A stretch of 5,278 bases of DNA from Syntrophomonadaceae bacterium (lineage in GTDB: Bacteria; Bacillota; Dethiobacteria; DTU022). This document shows, one piece after another, positions 1 to 5,278 of this stretch (the first letter of the stretch is position 1; each line of letters opens with the position of its first letter). The DNA lies in the NCBI GenBank assembly GCA_007131435.1, contig SLQM01000163.1, positions 1 through 5,278 on the forward strand. The letters are read 5' to 3'. Position numbers and translations under genes: made by a program. Under the pieces are notes generated by a model, which was not told the DNA's origin, did no database searches, and saw only the letters and a program-made list of their open reading frames with translations.

Positions 1-431
1 TCAGAGTGAACAGCCAAGTTTATAGAAGCAGAACCCTGCTCTCCGCTAACAATACGGTGAAACACTAAAGGGGACCAGCCCAGCACCGCTCCGCCATCAA
101 ATAAAAGGTTATCATTGTGGTAAATTTTGTTAGGCGTTACTACGAAAGTTTCTATCTTTCCATGAATTTTACTAAAGAGCTCGACGGTTCGTTGACCATG
201 AAGCACAATCAAATTGTCAGTCTGGTGAGTGTGCATATACCAAGGACGCTCAACATCACCTACTGTACCAGGTGAAACCGCACTCCTCTCATGCAGAACC
301 CTGTCAATTGCATCAATGTGGGGAATTGTTTCCAGGGGGTAAAGATCAAATACTACTCCAGGAGTCTTTCTGAACAGCTTTAGTTTGACCAGGTGGTACA
401 ACCCTTCCTTTTCACTGATTACCGCAGACAT
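1..431 (-). CDS. Cupin-like protein, 3' end cut by the window edge
   Basis: This reading frame runs from an ATG at 431 to the window edge without a stop, giving 143 codons; the C-terminus is missing. The start is fixed by a strong AAGGAGG site 7 nt upstream. Residues 64-86 (WYMHTHQTDNLIVLHGQRTV and following) look like cupin motif 1, with H67 and H69 as likely metal ligands followed by the hydrophobic strand and the H-G turn. Residues 120-143 (SPLVFHRIVSGEQGSASINL onward) look like motif 2, with H125 as the third possible ligand. Single-domain cupins of this sort include sugar epimerases, dioxygenases and small-molecule sensors; nothing here selects among them. There is no signal peptide, so it is probably cytosolic. 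It has its own promoter and is separated from the upstream glycosyltransferase gene by a hairpin, so it is probably a separate transcription unit. The fold is fairly sure; the function is unknown. Confidence 0.8.
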   Translation of the reverse strand, partial: MSAVISEKEGLYHLVKLKLFRKTPGVVFDLYPLETIPHIDAIDRVLHERSAVSPGTVGDVERPWYMHTHQTDNLIVLHGQRTVELFSKIHGKIETFVVTPNKIYHNDNLLFDGGAVLGWSPLVFHRIVSGEQGSASINLAVHS

Positions 432-438
432 ATAAAAA

Positions 439-445
439 CCTCCTT
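439..445 (-). promoter_or_regulatory. Ribosome binding site of the cupin gene
   Basis: On the minus strand this reads AAGGAGG, a near-perfect anti-Shine-Dalgarno match, with 7 nt between it and the ATG at 431-429. It supports that start and confirms that the truncated frame is a real gene. Confidence 0.8.
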
Positions 446-455
446 CTATGAATAA

Positions 456-485
456 ATATTAGACAACTATCATCTAACATATCAA
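456..485 (-). promoter_or_regulatory. Candidate sigma-A-type promoter of the cupin gene
   Basis: On the minus strand TTGATA (480-485; five of six match the -35 consensus) is followed by an 18-nt spacer and TAATAT (456-461; four of six match the -10 consensus). The predicted start near 449 leaves a short leader that still contains the ribosome binding site. A direct repeat CATCTAA (plus strand, 471-477 and 486-492, 15 nt apart) flanks the -35 element and could be an operator. AT-rich DNA gives such matches by chance, hence the modest confidence. Confidence 0.4.
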
Positions 486-528
486 CATCTAATTTTATTA
501 ATTACTTAAGAGGCCTGGGATGAATTCA

Positions 529-559
529 AAATAAGTGCCGGGAATACCCGGTTTTATTT
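529..559 (-). terminator. Hairpin terminator after the glycosyltransferase gene, possibly bidirectional
   Basis: CCGGG (538-542), loop AATA, CCCGG (547-551) form a five-pair GC stem. After a small internal loop (GTG opposite TT) the helix continues with AAATAA (529-534) pairing TTATTT (554-559). The A/T-rich arms supply a U-rich tail on either strand. The glycosyltransferase stop codon (554-556) lies inside one arm. It probably ends the minus-strand operon and insulates the cupin gene. The U tract read on the minus strand (TTATTTT) is interrupted and starts 3 nt after the GC stem, so its strength is uncertain. Confidence 0.5.
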
Positions 560-1231
560 AGATTGCCTGTAGTATTTATTTTTTATCAATTCTAACGGCA
601 CTCCGAGCCTGTAAGCAGCAAGGGCATAAATTATCAAGTACAAGGTATGAATTGCTCCTTCATTATCAAATTTTCGACTGCTGCTTTTGAGCGGCCCCTT
701 GAGCAGCACAGTTCGTCCATATCTACTTAGTCGCCTGCTGAATTCAACATCACTCAGAATTGGCAAAGATTTAAAGCCACCCATTTTTTTAAATATTGCA
801 GACCGGACAAACATACCACGATCACCAAAATATGTTCCCGTAAAGCGGCAATATAAATTTCCACCCAGGCTGAGCAGCCGGTAAAAAAACCTGTTGCCAT
901 CAAGCTGCATTTTAAAGGCACCACCGACAACTTCAGCAGGTATTGATTCAAGCTGGTCAATTACACCTGGTTCCAGCCTCGAGTCAGCATGAAGAAATAG
1001 TAAAATATCCCTATCTGCTATTTCTGCGCCGGCATTTAACTGGGCAGCCAGATCTGCTTTTTCCAGGACAACCACCTGGCGTGTATAGCTTCTGGCAATA
1101 TCTACAGTTCTGTCACTGCTATCTCCATCAACAACAATCAGCTGCAACTTGTCTTTTTCGTTTAAAACACTTTCCAGGCACTGGGGCAATAGATCTTCTT
1201 CATTGCGGGTGGGGACAATAACTGAAATCAT
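554..1231 (-). CDS. Family 2-type glycosyltransferase (rSAM/selenodomain-associated transferase 2, TIGR04283-like)
   Basis: A 225-residue GT-A fold glycosyltransferase, the usual length for this compact family. The N-terminus MISVIVPTRNEEDLLPQCLES is the nucleotide-sugar-binding start; VDGDSSDRT (34-42) and FLHADSRL (79-86) bind the nucleotide and metal, with D83 in the DxD position. GDRGMFVRSAIFKKMGGF (136-153) and SDVEFSRRL (160-168) form the acceptor/catalytic part, with D161 and E163 in the ED position. The C-terminal helix YALAAYRLG (202-210) is also typical of the family. The stretch usually reading GRAxQMNAGA is here ADLAAQLNAGA (59-69). It starts 4 nt after the stop of the flavoprotein gene, and its AAGG site (1239-1243) lies inside that gene's last codons, so the two are co-transcribed. 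The family is known to accompany radical SAM ArsS-type proteins, and arsS lies in the divergent operon here, supporting a role in glycosylating the product. Donor and acceptor are unknown. It is probably cytosolic. Confidence 0.88.
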   Translation of the reverse strand: MISVIVPTRNEEDLLPQCLESVLNEKDKLQLIVVDGDSSDRTVDIARSYTRQVVVLEKADLAAQLNAGAEIADRDILLFLHADSRLEPGVIDQLESIPAEVVGGAFKMQLDGNRFFYRLLSLGGNLYCRFTGTYFGDRGMFVRSAIFKKMGGFKSLPILSDVEFSRRLSRYGRTVLLKGPLKSSSRKFDNEGAIHTLYLIIYALAAYRLGVPLELIKNKYYRQSK

Positions 1232-1235
1232 CCGC

Positions 1236-2612
1236 CTACCTTAATGCCAATCTAAGCAAAGATTTTAAAAAGGGTTTTTCGGCCAATTCTGAGAACCAAT
1301 CATCAGTCGCCCGTTGAACAGCCATACCCAGGGTTGGGTAGACGTGAACGGTCAAACCTATTTCATGCAAGCGTAAACCTTTGCGCCTGGCTAATATAAA
1401 CTCATTAATCAGCTCACCTGCCCGGGGGCCCAGTATATGCACACCCAGTATTTTTCCGTAAGGCGAAGCAATTACCTTTACCCTTCCGTAAGATTGTTCA
1501 TCGGTAATGGCCCGGTCATCACCGGCAAATGCCTGGCTGTAAACTTTATACCGGTAATTTTTTGTCCTGCACTCCTCTTCGGTCAACCCCAGGTGGGCCA
1601 TTTCAGGGTCTGTAAAAGTAGTCCATGGGCTGCCCTGGTAATTAACGGCACTGTTGAATGGGAATAGCGCATTACGCACGGCTGCTTTTGCCTCAATCTC
1701 AGCAATATGAGAAAATCTTAAACCGCCTATGCAATCACCCGCCGCCCAGATATTGCTGGCAGTAGTCCGTAAATGCCTGTTAACGGTAATCCCATCCTGG
1801 TTATACCTTACGCCTGCCGCTTCAAGGTTCAAACCCAGAGTATTTGCCTTCCTGCCCATGGCAATTAGCAAATGCTGACCTTGAATCTCTTCTTCCCCGG
1901 CCTGCACTACCCAACCTTCTTTATTCCTTTCAACCTTATTAATCCGCGTATTAAGCCTGACATCCAAGCCTTCACTGATCAACAAACCAGTTAGCTCGTG
2001 TGCCATTTCTTGATCATCACGGGGAAGCAGCCTGTTACGTGACTGCAGCAGGGTAACTTTTGTTCCGAGGCGAAAAAATGATTGGGCCAGTTCAGCGCCA
2101 ATAGGCCCTCCGCCAATTATCAACATTGATTCGGGCAGTTTCGGTAAATCCCAAACCTCCCTGTTAGTCAGATAGCCCTCTGTCAAGCCTTCCAAATCCG
2201 GAATACGGGCGGAAGAACCAGTACATAAAATAAATTTCCTTGCTTCAACAATCCTTCCATCATTTAAATGCAGTGTATGGTTATCGCTAAAACTTGGTTC
2301 ACCGTGCATTATATCAACTTTATATTGGTCTAGAATTGATTTGGCCTTGGAAGCTTTGCTTGCTTTGAGTGTAACATCCCGTACTATATCCAAGATTTTA
2401 TCATTCTTTTTATTTCCACACCTTCGGGCCAGGGATGCCTGGTGGATAAGCGCTTTAGATGGCACACATCCCGTCCAGGAGCATTCTCCGCCAAGCCTGT
2501 CTTCCTTTTCAATCATCACTGTTCTTGCGCCAAACGCGCCGGATGCTACCCCGGCAACCAGACCGGCTGCGCCTCCACCAATAACAGCTAGATCATATTT
2601 CTTTCGGGTCAT
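1236..2612 (-). CDS. Mercuric-reductase-like FAD/NAD(P) disulfide oxidoreductase
   Basis: A 458-residue flavoprotein disulfide reductase, full length. GGGAAG (12-17) is the FAD-binding Rossmann motif. GGECSWTGCVPSK (41-53) carries the redox-active pair C44/C49. GGGPIGAEL (167-175) is the NAD(P)H site; AMGRKANT (251-258) and IWAAGDC (288-294) are further FAD contacts, and the dimerisation domain follows from about 325. HVYPTL (423-428) replaces the HxHPT motif of dihydrolipoyl dehydrogenase, so the usual catalytic histidine position is a tyrosine. The N-terminal metal-binding domain and C-terminal cysteine pair of true MerA are both absent; the end is KSLLRLALR. This makes mercury reduction unlikely as its main job. 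Reduction of a disulfide or of an arsenic or selenium species fits the neighbours but is inferred. The ATG at 2612 is preceded by AAGGA (2622-2626) with 9 nt between. First gene of the minus-strand operon. Confidence 0.9.
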   Translation of the reverse strand: MTRKKYDLAVIGGGAAGLVAGVASGAFGARTVMIEKEDRLGGECSWTGCVPSKALIHQASLARRCGNKKNDKILDIVRDVTLKASKASKAKSILDQYKVDIMHGEPSFSDNHTLHLNDGRIVEARKFILCTGSSARIPDLEGLTEGYLTNREVWDLPKLPESMLIIGGGPIGAELAQSFFRLGTKVTLLQSRNRLLPRDDQEMAHELTGLLISEGLDVRLNTRINKVERNKEGWVVQAGEEEIQGQHLLIAMGRKANTLGLNLEAAGVRYNQDGITVNRHLRTTASNIWAAGDCIGGLRFSHIAEIEAKAAVRNALFPFNSAVNYQGSPWTTFTDPEMAHLGLTEEECRTKNYRYKVYSQAFAGDDRAITDEQSYGRVKVIASPYGKILGVHILGPRAGELINEFILARRKGLRLHEIGLTVHVYPTLGMAVQRATDDWFSELAEKPFLKSLLRLALR

Positions 2613-2625
2613 TTATTCCGATCCT

Positions 2626-2653
2626 TTCACCTGACGATAAGTTATTATATAAT
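2626..2653 (+). promoter_or_regulatory. Candidate promoter of the arsS operon
   Basis: TTCACC (2626-2631; four of six match the -35) is followed by a 16-nt spacer and a perfect TATAAT (2648-2653). Transcription would begin near 2660, downstream of the in-frame ATG at 2652, which therefore could not be used. This supports translation from 2700. The -10 shares ATTATATAAT (2644-2653) with the divergent promoter. Confidence 0.55.
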
Positions 2654-2672
2654 GAATTATGTTAATAATCAA
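2644..2672 (-). promoter_or_regulatory. Candidate promoter of the flavoprotein-glycosyltransferase operon
   Basis: On the minus strand TTGATT (2667-2672; four of six match) is followed by a 17-nt spacer and a perfect TATAAT (2644-2649). The predicted start near 2637 gives a leader of about 25 nt containing the AAGGA ribosome binding site. The -10 overlaps that of the opposite promoter. Confidence 0.6.
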
Positions 2673-2687
2673 AACACCTATAAGCAC

Positions 2688-2692
2688 AGGAG
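2688..2692 (+). promoter_or_regulatory. Ribosome binding site that decides the arsS start
   Basis: AGGAG lies 7 nt before the ATG at 2700-2702. The earlier in-frame ATG at 2652 has no comparable site; only an AT-rich promoter sequence precedes it. Confidence 0.75.
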
Positions 2693-2699
2693 ACTTACA

Positions 2700-3656
2700 A
2701 TGGAGTCAGGGCAGAATAATACTTTTGAAATATTAGCAGGCCCCTTACACGCCTTATCGCTTGATAAAATACAGGTAAATCTTGGCCGTTTGTGCAACCT
2801 TTACTGTAATCACTGCCACCTTGACGCTTCTCCGGGATCACCTGAAATAATGCCCTGGAACATAATGCAGGAAATATCCAGGGTGGCCAGGGAACAAAAT
2901 ATAAGAGATATTGATATTACCGGAGGTGCCCCTGAATTAAACCCAAACCTGAAGATTTTTATCAACAGCCTCTCTGATCATGGTTGCAATATTCAACTTA
3001 GGACCAACCTGGTTGCCCTGATGGAGCCGGAGCAGGATGGCCTGGCTGTTTTTTTACGTGATAAAAAAATAAATATTGTCGCATCACTTCCCTGCTACCA
3101 GGAAGAAAACGTCATTGCCCAGCGCGGCAGTAAGACGTTTCAAAAAAGTATCAATGCCCTAATAATGCTTAATAATTTAGGATATGGAAAAAATGACAAC
3201 CTCAAACTGGAACTGGTTTTCAACCCCGGAGGCCCTTTTCTGCCTCCCAGACAGGAAGAGCTGGAAACTCTATACCGGAAGGAGCTGAAGCTTCATTATG
3301 GCATCAGTTTCAAAAACCTGCTTGTTATAACAAATATGCCAGTTGGCCGCTTCAGGAATGCGCTTAAGCAGAACAACCAGTTGACTGAATATATGAATTT
3401 ATTAAAATCAGCCTTCAACAACGATACCTTAAGCAATGTTATGTGTAAAACACAGGTATCTATCGGCTGGGATGGTAGTCTTTATGATTGTGATTTTAAC
3501 CTTGCCCTTGATATGAAGTTAAAAACTGACGTCAATAATATATCCAAATTCAAATATGAAATGATAAGGTATAGAACTATATCAACAGGAGAACACTGTT
3601 TTGGCTGCACAGCCGGTGCCGGTTCATCCTGTGGTGGTGCATTAAATGTTGGTTAA
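2700..3656 (+). CDS. arsS: Arsenosugar biosynthesis-type radical SAM protein ArsS
   Basis: From the ATG at 2700 this is 318 residues, close to the usual length of about 320. The radical SAM cluster motif CNLYCNHC (C32, C36, C39) would hold the 4Fe-4S cluster that cleaves S-adenosylmethionine; TGGAPEL (74-80) is the SAM-binding GGxPE motif. The second half is a DUF3641-type domain: NPGGPFLPPRQEELE (175-189), ITNMPVGRF (210-218), GWDGSLYDCDFN (256-267) and the cysteine-rich tail CFGCTAGAGSSCGG (300-313). C249, C264, C300, C303 and C311 probably bind an auxiliary iron-sulfur cluster. Known family members transfer a 5'-deoxyadenosyl group to dimethylarsenite on the way to arsenosugars. Some members are selenoproteins; here the frame has no internal TGA and these positions are cysteine. 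It overlaps the next gene by 11 nt. The family assignment is strong; the arsenic substrate is inferred from the family, since no arsM is visible. Confidence 0.9.
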   Translation: MESGQNNTFEILAGPLHALSLDKIQVNLGRLCNLYCNHCHLDASPGSPEIMPWNIMQEISRVAREQNIRDIDITGGAPELNPNLKIFINSLSDHGCNIQLRTNLVALMEPEQDGLAVFLRDKKINIVASLPCYQEENVIAQRGSKTFQKSINALIMLNNLGYGKNDNLKLELVFNPGGPFLPPRQEELETLYRKELKLHYGISFKNLLVITNMPVGRFRNALKQNNQLTEYMNLLKSAFNNDTLSNVMCKTQVSIGWDGSLYDCDFNLALDMKLKTDVNNISKFKYEMIRYRTISTGEHCFGCTAGAGSSCGGALNVG

Positions 3657-4263
3657 CAATACAGAGCGCATCATTGTTTATACAAGGTACCCAGAAGCCG
3701 GTTTAGCTAAAACACGCTTGATACCTGCTCTCGGTGAAGCAGGAGCAGCAAACTTACAAAAACTGATGACCGAAGAAACTGTTAAAACGGTTCAAAAAGC
3801 CAAAATAGAATTTGAAATTCACTTCACCGGTTGCAGTTTCAACACCATGCAAGTGTGGCTCGGAAGCCAGTTAAAATATAATATTCAGGAAGGAAAAACC
3901 CTGGGAGAAAGAATTTCCAACTCTTTCAAAGGCGCTTTCTCAGAAGGCATAAAAAAAGTTCTTATCATAGGCACCGACTGTCCGGGTATCACCACACATC
4001 ATATAAAAAAGGCATTTAACTCTCTGCAGAATTCAGACCTTGTTTTAGGCCCGGCGCGAGATGGCGGATATTACCTTATAGGCTTAAACAGCTTTCAACC
4101 TGAACTATTTAACAATATTAAGTGGGGCAGCAGCCTGGTATATCAGCAGACAATGGCAACTGCCCGTAAACTTCATTTGAAATCATCTACGCTGGAAGAA
4201 TTGGTTGATATTGACCGGCCGGAAGACCTCTCGGCCTGGTGCAGGGGAGTACATAAGATATGA
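3646..4263 (+). CDS. DUF2064-type transferase (rSAM/selenodomain-associated transferase 1, TIGR04282-like)
   Basis: A 205-residue GT-A-like protein, the family's normal length, related in fold to nucleotidyltransferases such as CofC/MobA and to glycosyltransferases. The N-terminal YTRYPEAGLAKTRL (12-25) is the nucleotide-binding loop with K22 and R24. GTDCPGI (109-115) gives the metal-binding D111, LGPARDGGYYLIGL (134-147) is the most diagnostic family motif, and WGSS (160-163) and VDIDRPEDL (187-195) close the active site. The ATG at 3646 lies inside the last codons of arsS, with a weak GGTGG-rich site just upstream, so translation is probably coupled to arsS. Family members are annotated as arsenosugar biosynthesis glycosyltransferases because of this gene neighbourhood; whether they move a sugar or activate one as a nucleotide-sugar is not established by the sequence. 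It could act before the glycosyltransferase at 554-1231. Confidence 0.9.
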   Translation: MLVNNTERIIVYTRYPEAGLAKTRLIPALGEAGAANLQKLMTEETVKTVQKAKIEFEIHFTGCSFNTMQVWLGSQLKYNIQEGKTLGERISNSFKGAFSEGIKKVLIIGTDCPGITTHHIKKAFNSLQNSDLVLGPARDGGYYLIGLNSFQPELFNNIKWGSSLVYQQTMATARKLHLKSSTLEELVDIDRPEDLSAWCRGVHKI

Positions 4264-4346
4264 CTTTGAGCCTTCTCACCGGTTATAATTAATTTCAGCC
4301 CTGCTTAGATTGTCAGAGCGCCTGATTAACTGCTATTATCAAGAGT
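4264..4346. other. Convergent intergenic gap without a recognisable terminator
   Basis: These 83 bases lie between the stop codons of two converging genes. I see no GC-rich hairpin followed by a T tract on either strand, only a four-pair TGAT/ATCA stem (from 4323). Read-through and antisense overlap of the two transcripts are therefore possible. Confidence 0.4.
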
Positions 4347-5278
4347 TTAGATGCAGATCCAAAAATATTTTACATACTGCGGTGAATTAATTACCCTCAC
4401 ATCAGATGGTATATGATTATGGTTGCCGCGAAAGAAAAGAAACCTTTCATCTCCTGCCTCGTAAACAAAACCGCACCGGCCTCTACTTTCATCCGCATCG
4501 ATCCTGTCAACCCAGTAACTCTTGACTACCCCTGCGGTACCGATAGACTCGTACCACTGTAAGTCGTAGCTGATTAGGCCCTCTTCACCAAGGCTGATAA
4601 TTACATCAATGGCTGTTATAACCCCCGGCTGAAACATATCAGACCTGAGGTTATGAGCTTTAATCTCAACATTTTCAAATTTCATTATTTCATCTTTACC
4701 TTCGATTATAACTTCGGGAATTATTATTCTTCCTTTATTTTCCCCCAGGCGGATAATTTCCTGACGATATGTATTATAAATTGAATCTAAATATTCTTCT
4801 GAAGCCTGAATTAGGTTAAGAGTCATTTTATCTTTATAGGGATAATGATCCATACGGAAAACTGATCTTTCACGCCAACCGCCGTCATAATAAGCATCGT
4901 ACCACCAGTTACCATGACCTTCAAGCTCAGTTATCACATAGGTATTCATATCTTGATCAAAGTAATAATCGATTTCTATTTCGCCACTTCTTTCCAGGTG
5001 AACAAGAACATCAAATAATGAAAAGTGACCTTCCCTGAAAATGTCATTCCGAATAGTAGTAACTTCTGCTGGGTTAAATTCAAACTCTCCCAGGCCTTCA
5101 ATCCCTATTACACCAGTCAATTGGGCAGCAGTATCGCTGATGTCTCCAAACACCCTGTTCCCGTTATCTGCTGAAACAGGTTCTTGATCAGGTTCGGAAA
5201 GATGATTACCTATAACATCCGCTTCCGCACAACTAACGAGAAGGAAAGTAAATAGAAAAAACAATATAATAGTAGAAA
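4347..5278 (-). CDS. Probable lipoprotein with two DUF4430-like domains, 5' end cut by the window edge
   Basis: The frame is open from the window end to the stop at 4347-4349, so the true start is missing. The TTG at 5264 could begin a 305-residue version, but coding-like hydrophobic residues STII precede it and it would lack the positive n-region of a signal peptide. Numbering from that TTG, the membrane stretch FFLFTFLL leads to the lipobox LVSC, with C12 as the likely lipid-modified cysteine. A short acidic linker follows (to about 48). Two similar segments come next: 61-130 (IRNDIF.., FDVLVHL.., IEIDYYF.., WYDAYYDGG) and 196-275 (LRSDMF.., IDVIISL.., ISYDLQW.., CGFVYEAG). The pattern of an (F/I)DVL-type helix, a Y-rich strand and an aromatic-rich YxxxYxxG end resembles DUF4430/transcobalamin-like beta-grasp domains. 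It is probably exposed on the outer face of the membrane. The ligand is unknown, and the domain assignment is from pattern only. No functional link to the arsS locus is visible. Confidence 0.75.
   Translation of the reverse strand, partial: STIILFFLFTFLLVSCAEADVIGNHLSEPDQEPVSADNGNRVFGDISDTAAQLTGVIGIEGLGEFEFNPAEVTTIRNDIFREGHFSLFDVLVHLERSGEIEIDYYFDQDMNTYVITELEGHGNWWYDAYYDGGWRERSVFRMDHYPYKDKMTLNLIQASEEYLDSIYNTYRQEIIRLGENKGRIIIPEVIIEGKDEIMKFENVEIKAHNLRSDMFQPGVITAIDVIISLGEEGLISYDLQWYESIGTAGVVKSYWVDRIDADESRGRCGFVYEAGDERFLFFRGNHNHIPSDVRVINSPQYVKYFWICI

Noticed and set aside
943..1221. Open frame of 92 codons on the plus strand
   Set aside because: It lies fully opposite the glycosyltransferase gene, whose motifs are clear. 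It has no ribosome binding site and shows no recognisable domain.
1236..2612. True mercuric reductase (merA)
   Set aside because: It lacks the N-terminal metal-binding domain and the C-terminal cysteine pair, and no other mer gene is nearby.
2341..2634. Open frame of 97 codons on the plus strand, running into the divergent promoter region
   Set aside because: It is antisense to the N-terminal FAD-binding part of the flavoprotein gene and is a low-complexity shadow rich in A, P and S.
2631..2653. CTGACG as the -35 of the arsS promoter
   Set aside because: Only 11 nt separate it from TATAAT, too short for a sigma-A promoter; TTCACC at 2626-2631 has a normal spacing.
4264..4346. Shared terminator between the convergent genes
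   Set aside because: Only a four-pair AT-rich stem could be drawn, with no T tract.
1..5278. CRISPR array, tRNA, rRNA, insertion sequence or riboswitch
   Set aside because: No regularly spaced long repeats, cloverleaf, rRNA signature, transposase or structured long leader was seen; all leaders are short.

Overview
The window holds six protein-coding genes, two of them cut by the window edges. It looks like chromosomal DNA of an anaerobic or facultative bacterium of moderate G+C. Strong AAGGAGG/AGGAG ribosome binding sites 7 nt before the starts, sigma-A-type promoters and a lipobox protein fit a Firmicute of the Clostridia/Peptococcaceae type. That placement is an inference from style, not from a marker gene. 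I found no rRNA, tRNA, CRISPR array or mobile element, and no gene-free stretch longer than about 125 bases.

Layout. (1) Positions 1-431, minus strand: the first 143 codons of a small cupin-like protein, with its own ribosome binding site and a plausible promoter; its 3' end lies beyond base 1. (2) Positions 554-2612, minus strand: a two-gene operon of a mercuric-reductase-like flavoprotein (1236-2612) followed 4 nt later by a family 2-type glycosyltransferase (554-1231), closed by a hairpin at 529-559. (3) Positions 2700-4263, plus strand: a divergent two-gene operon of a radical SAM enzyme of the ArsS type (2700-3656) overlapping by 11 nt a DUF2064-type nucleotidyl/glycosyl transferase (3646-4263). 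(4) Positions 4347-5278, minus strand: a probable lipoprotein with two related extracellular domains, converging on the ArsS operon and cut at its N-terminus by the window end.

The four central genes form one locus. The radical SAM protein and both transferases match the set annotated as arsenosugar biosynthesis ArsS plus 'rSAM/selenodomain-associated transferase 1' and 'transferase 2'. The two operons are fired from a single 88-base divergent control region. There, two sigma-A-type promoters appear to share one palindromic -10 element (ATTATATAAT, 2644-2653), so the two halves of the locus could be linked or mutually exclusive in expression. The likely theme is building a modified, perhaps glycosylated, arsenic-containing nucleoside or sugar. 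The methyltransferase ArsM, which would supply dimethylarsenite, is not in the window, so the substrate here is unproven. The cupin and lipoprotein genes have no evident link to the locus.
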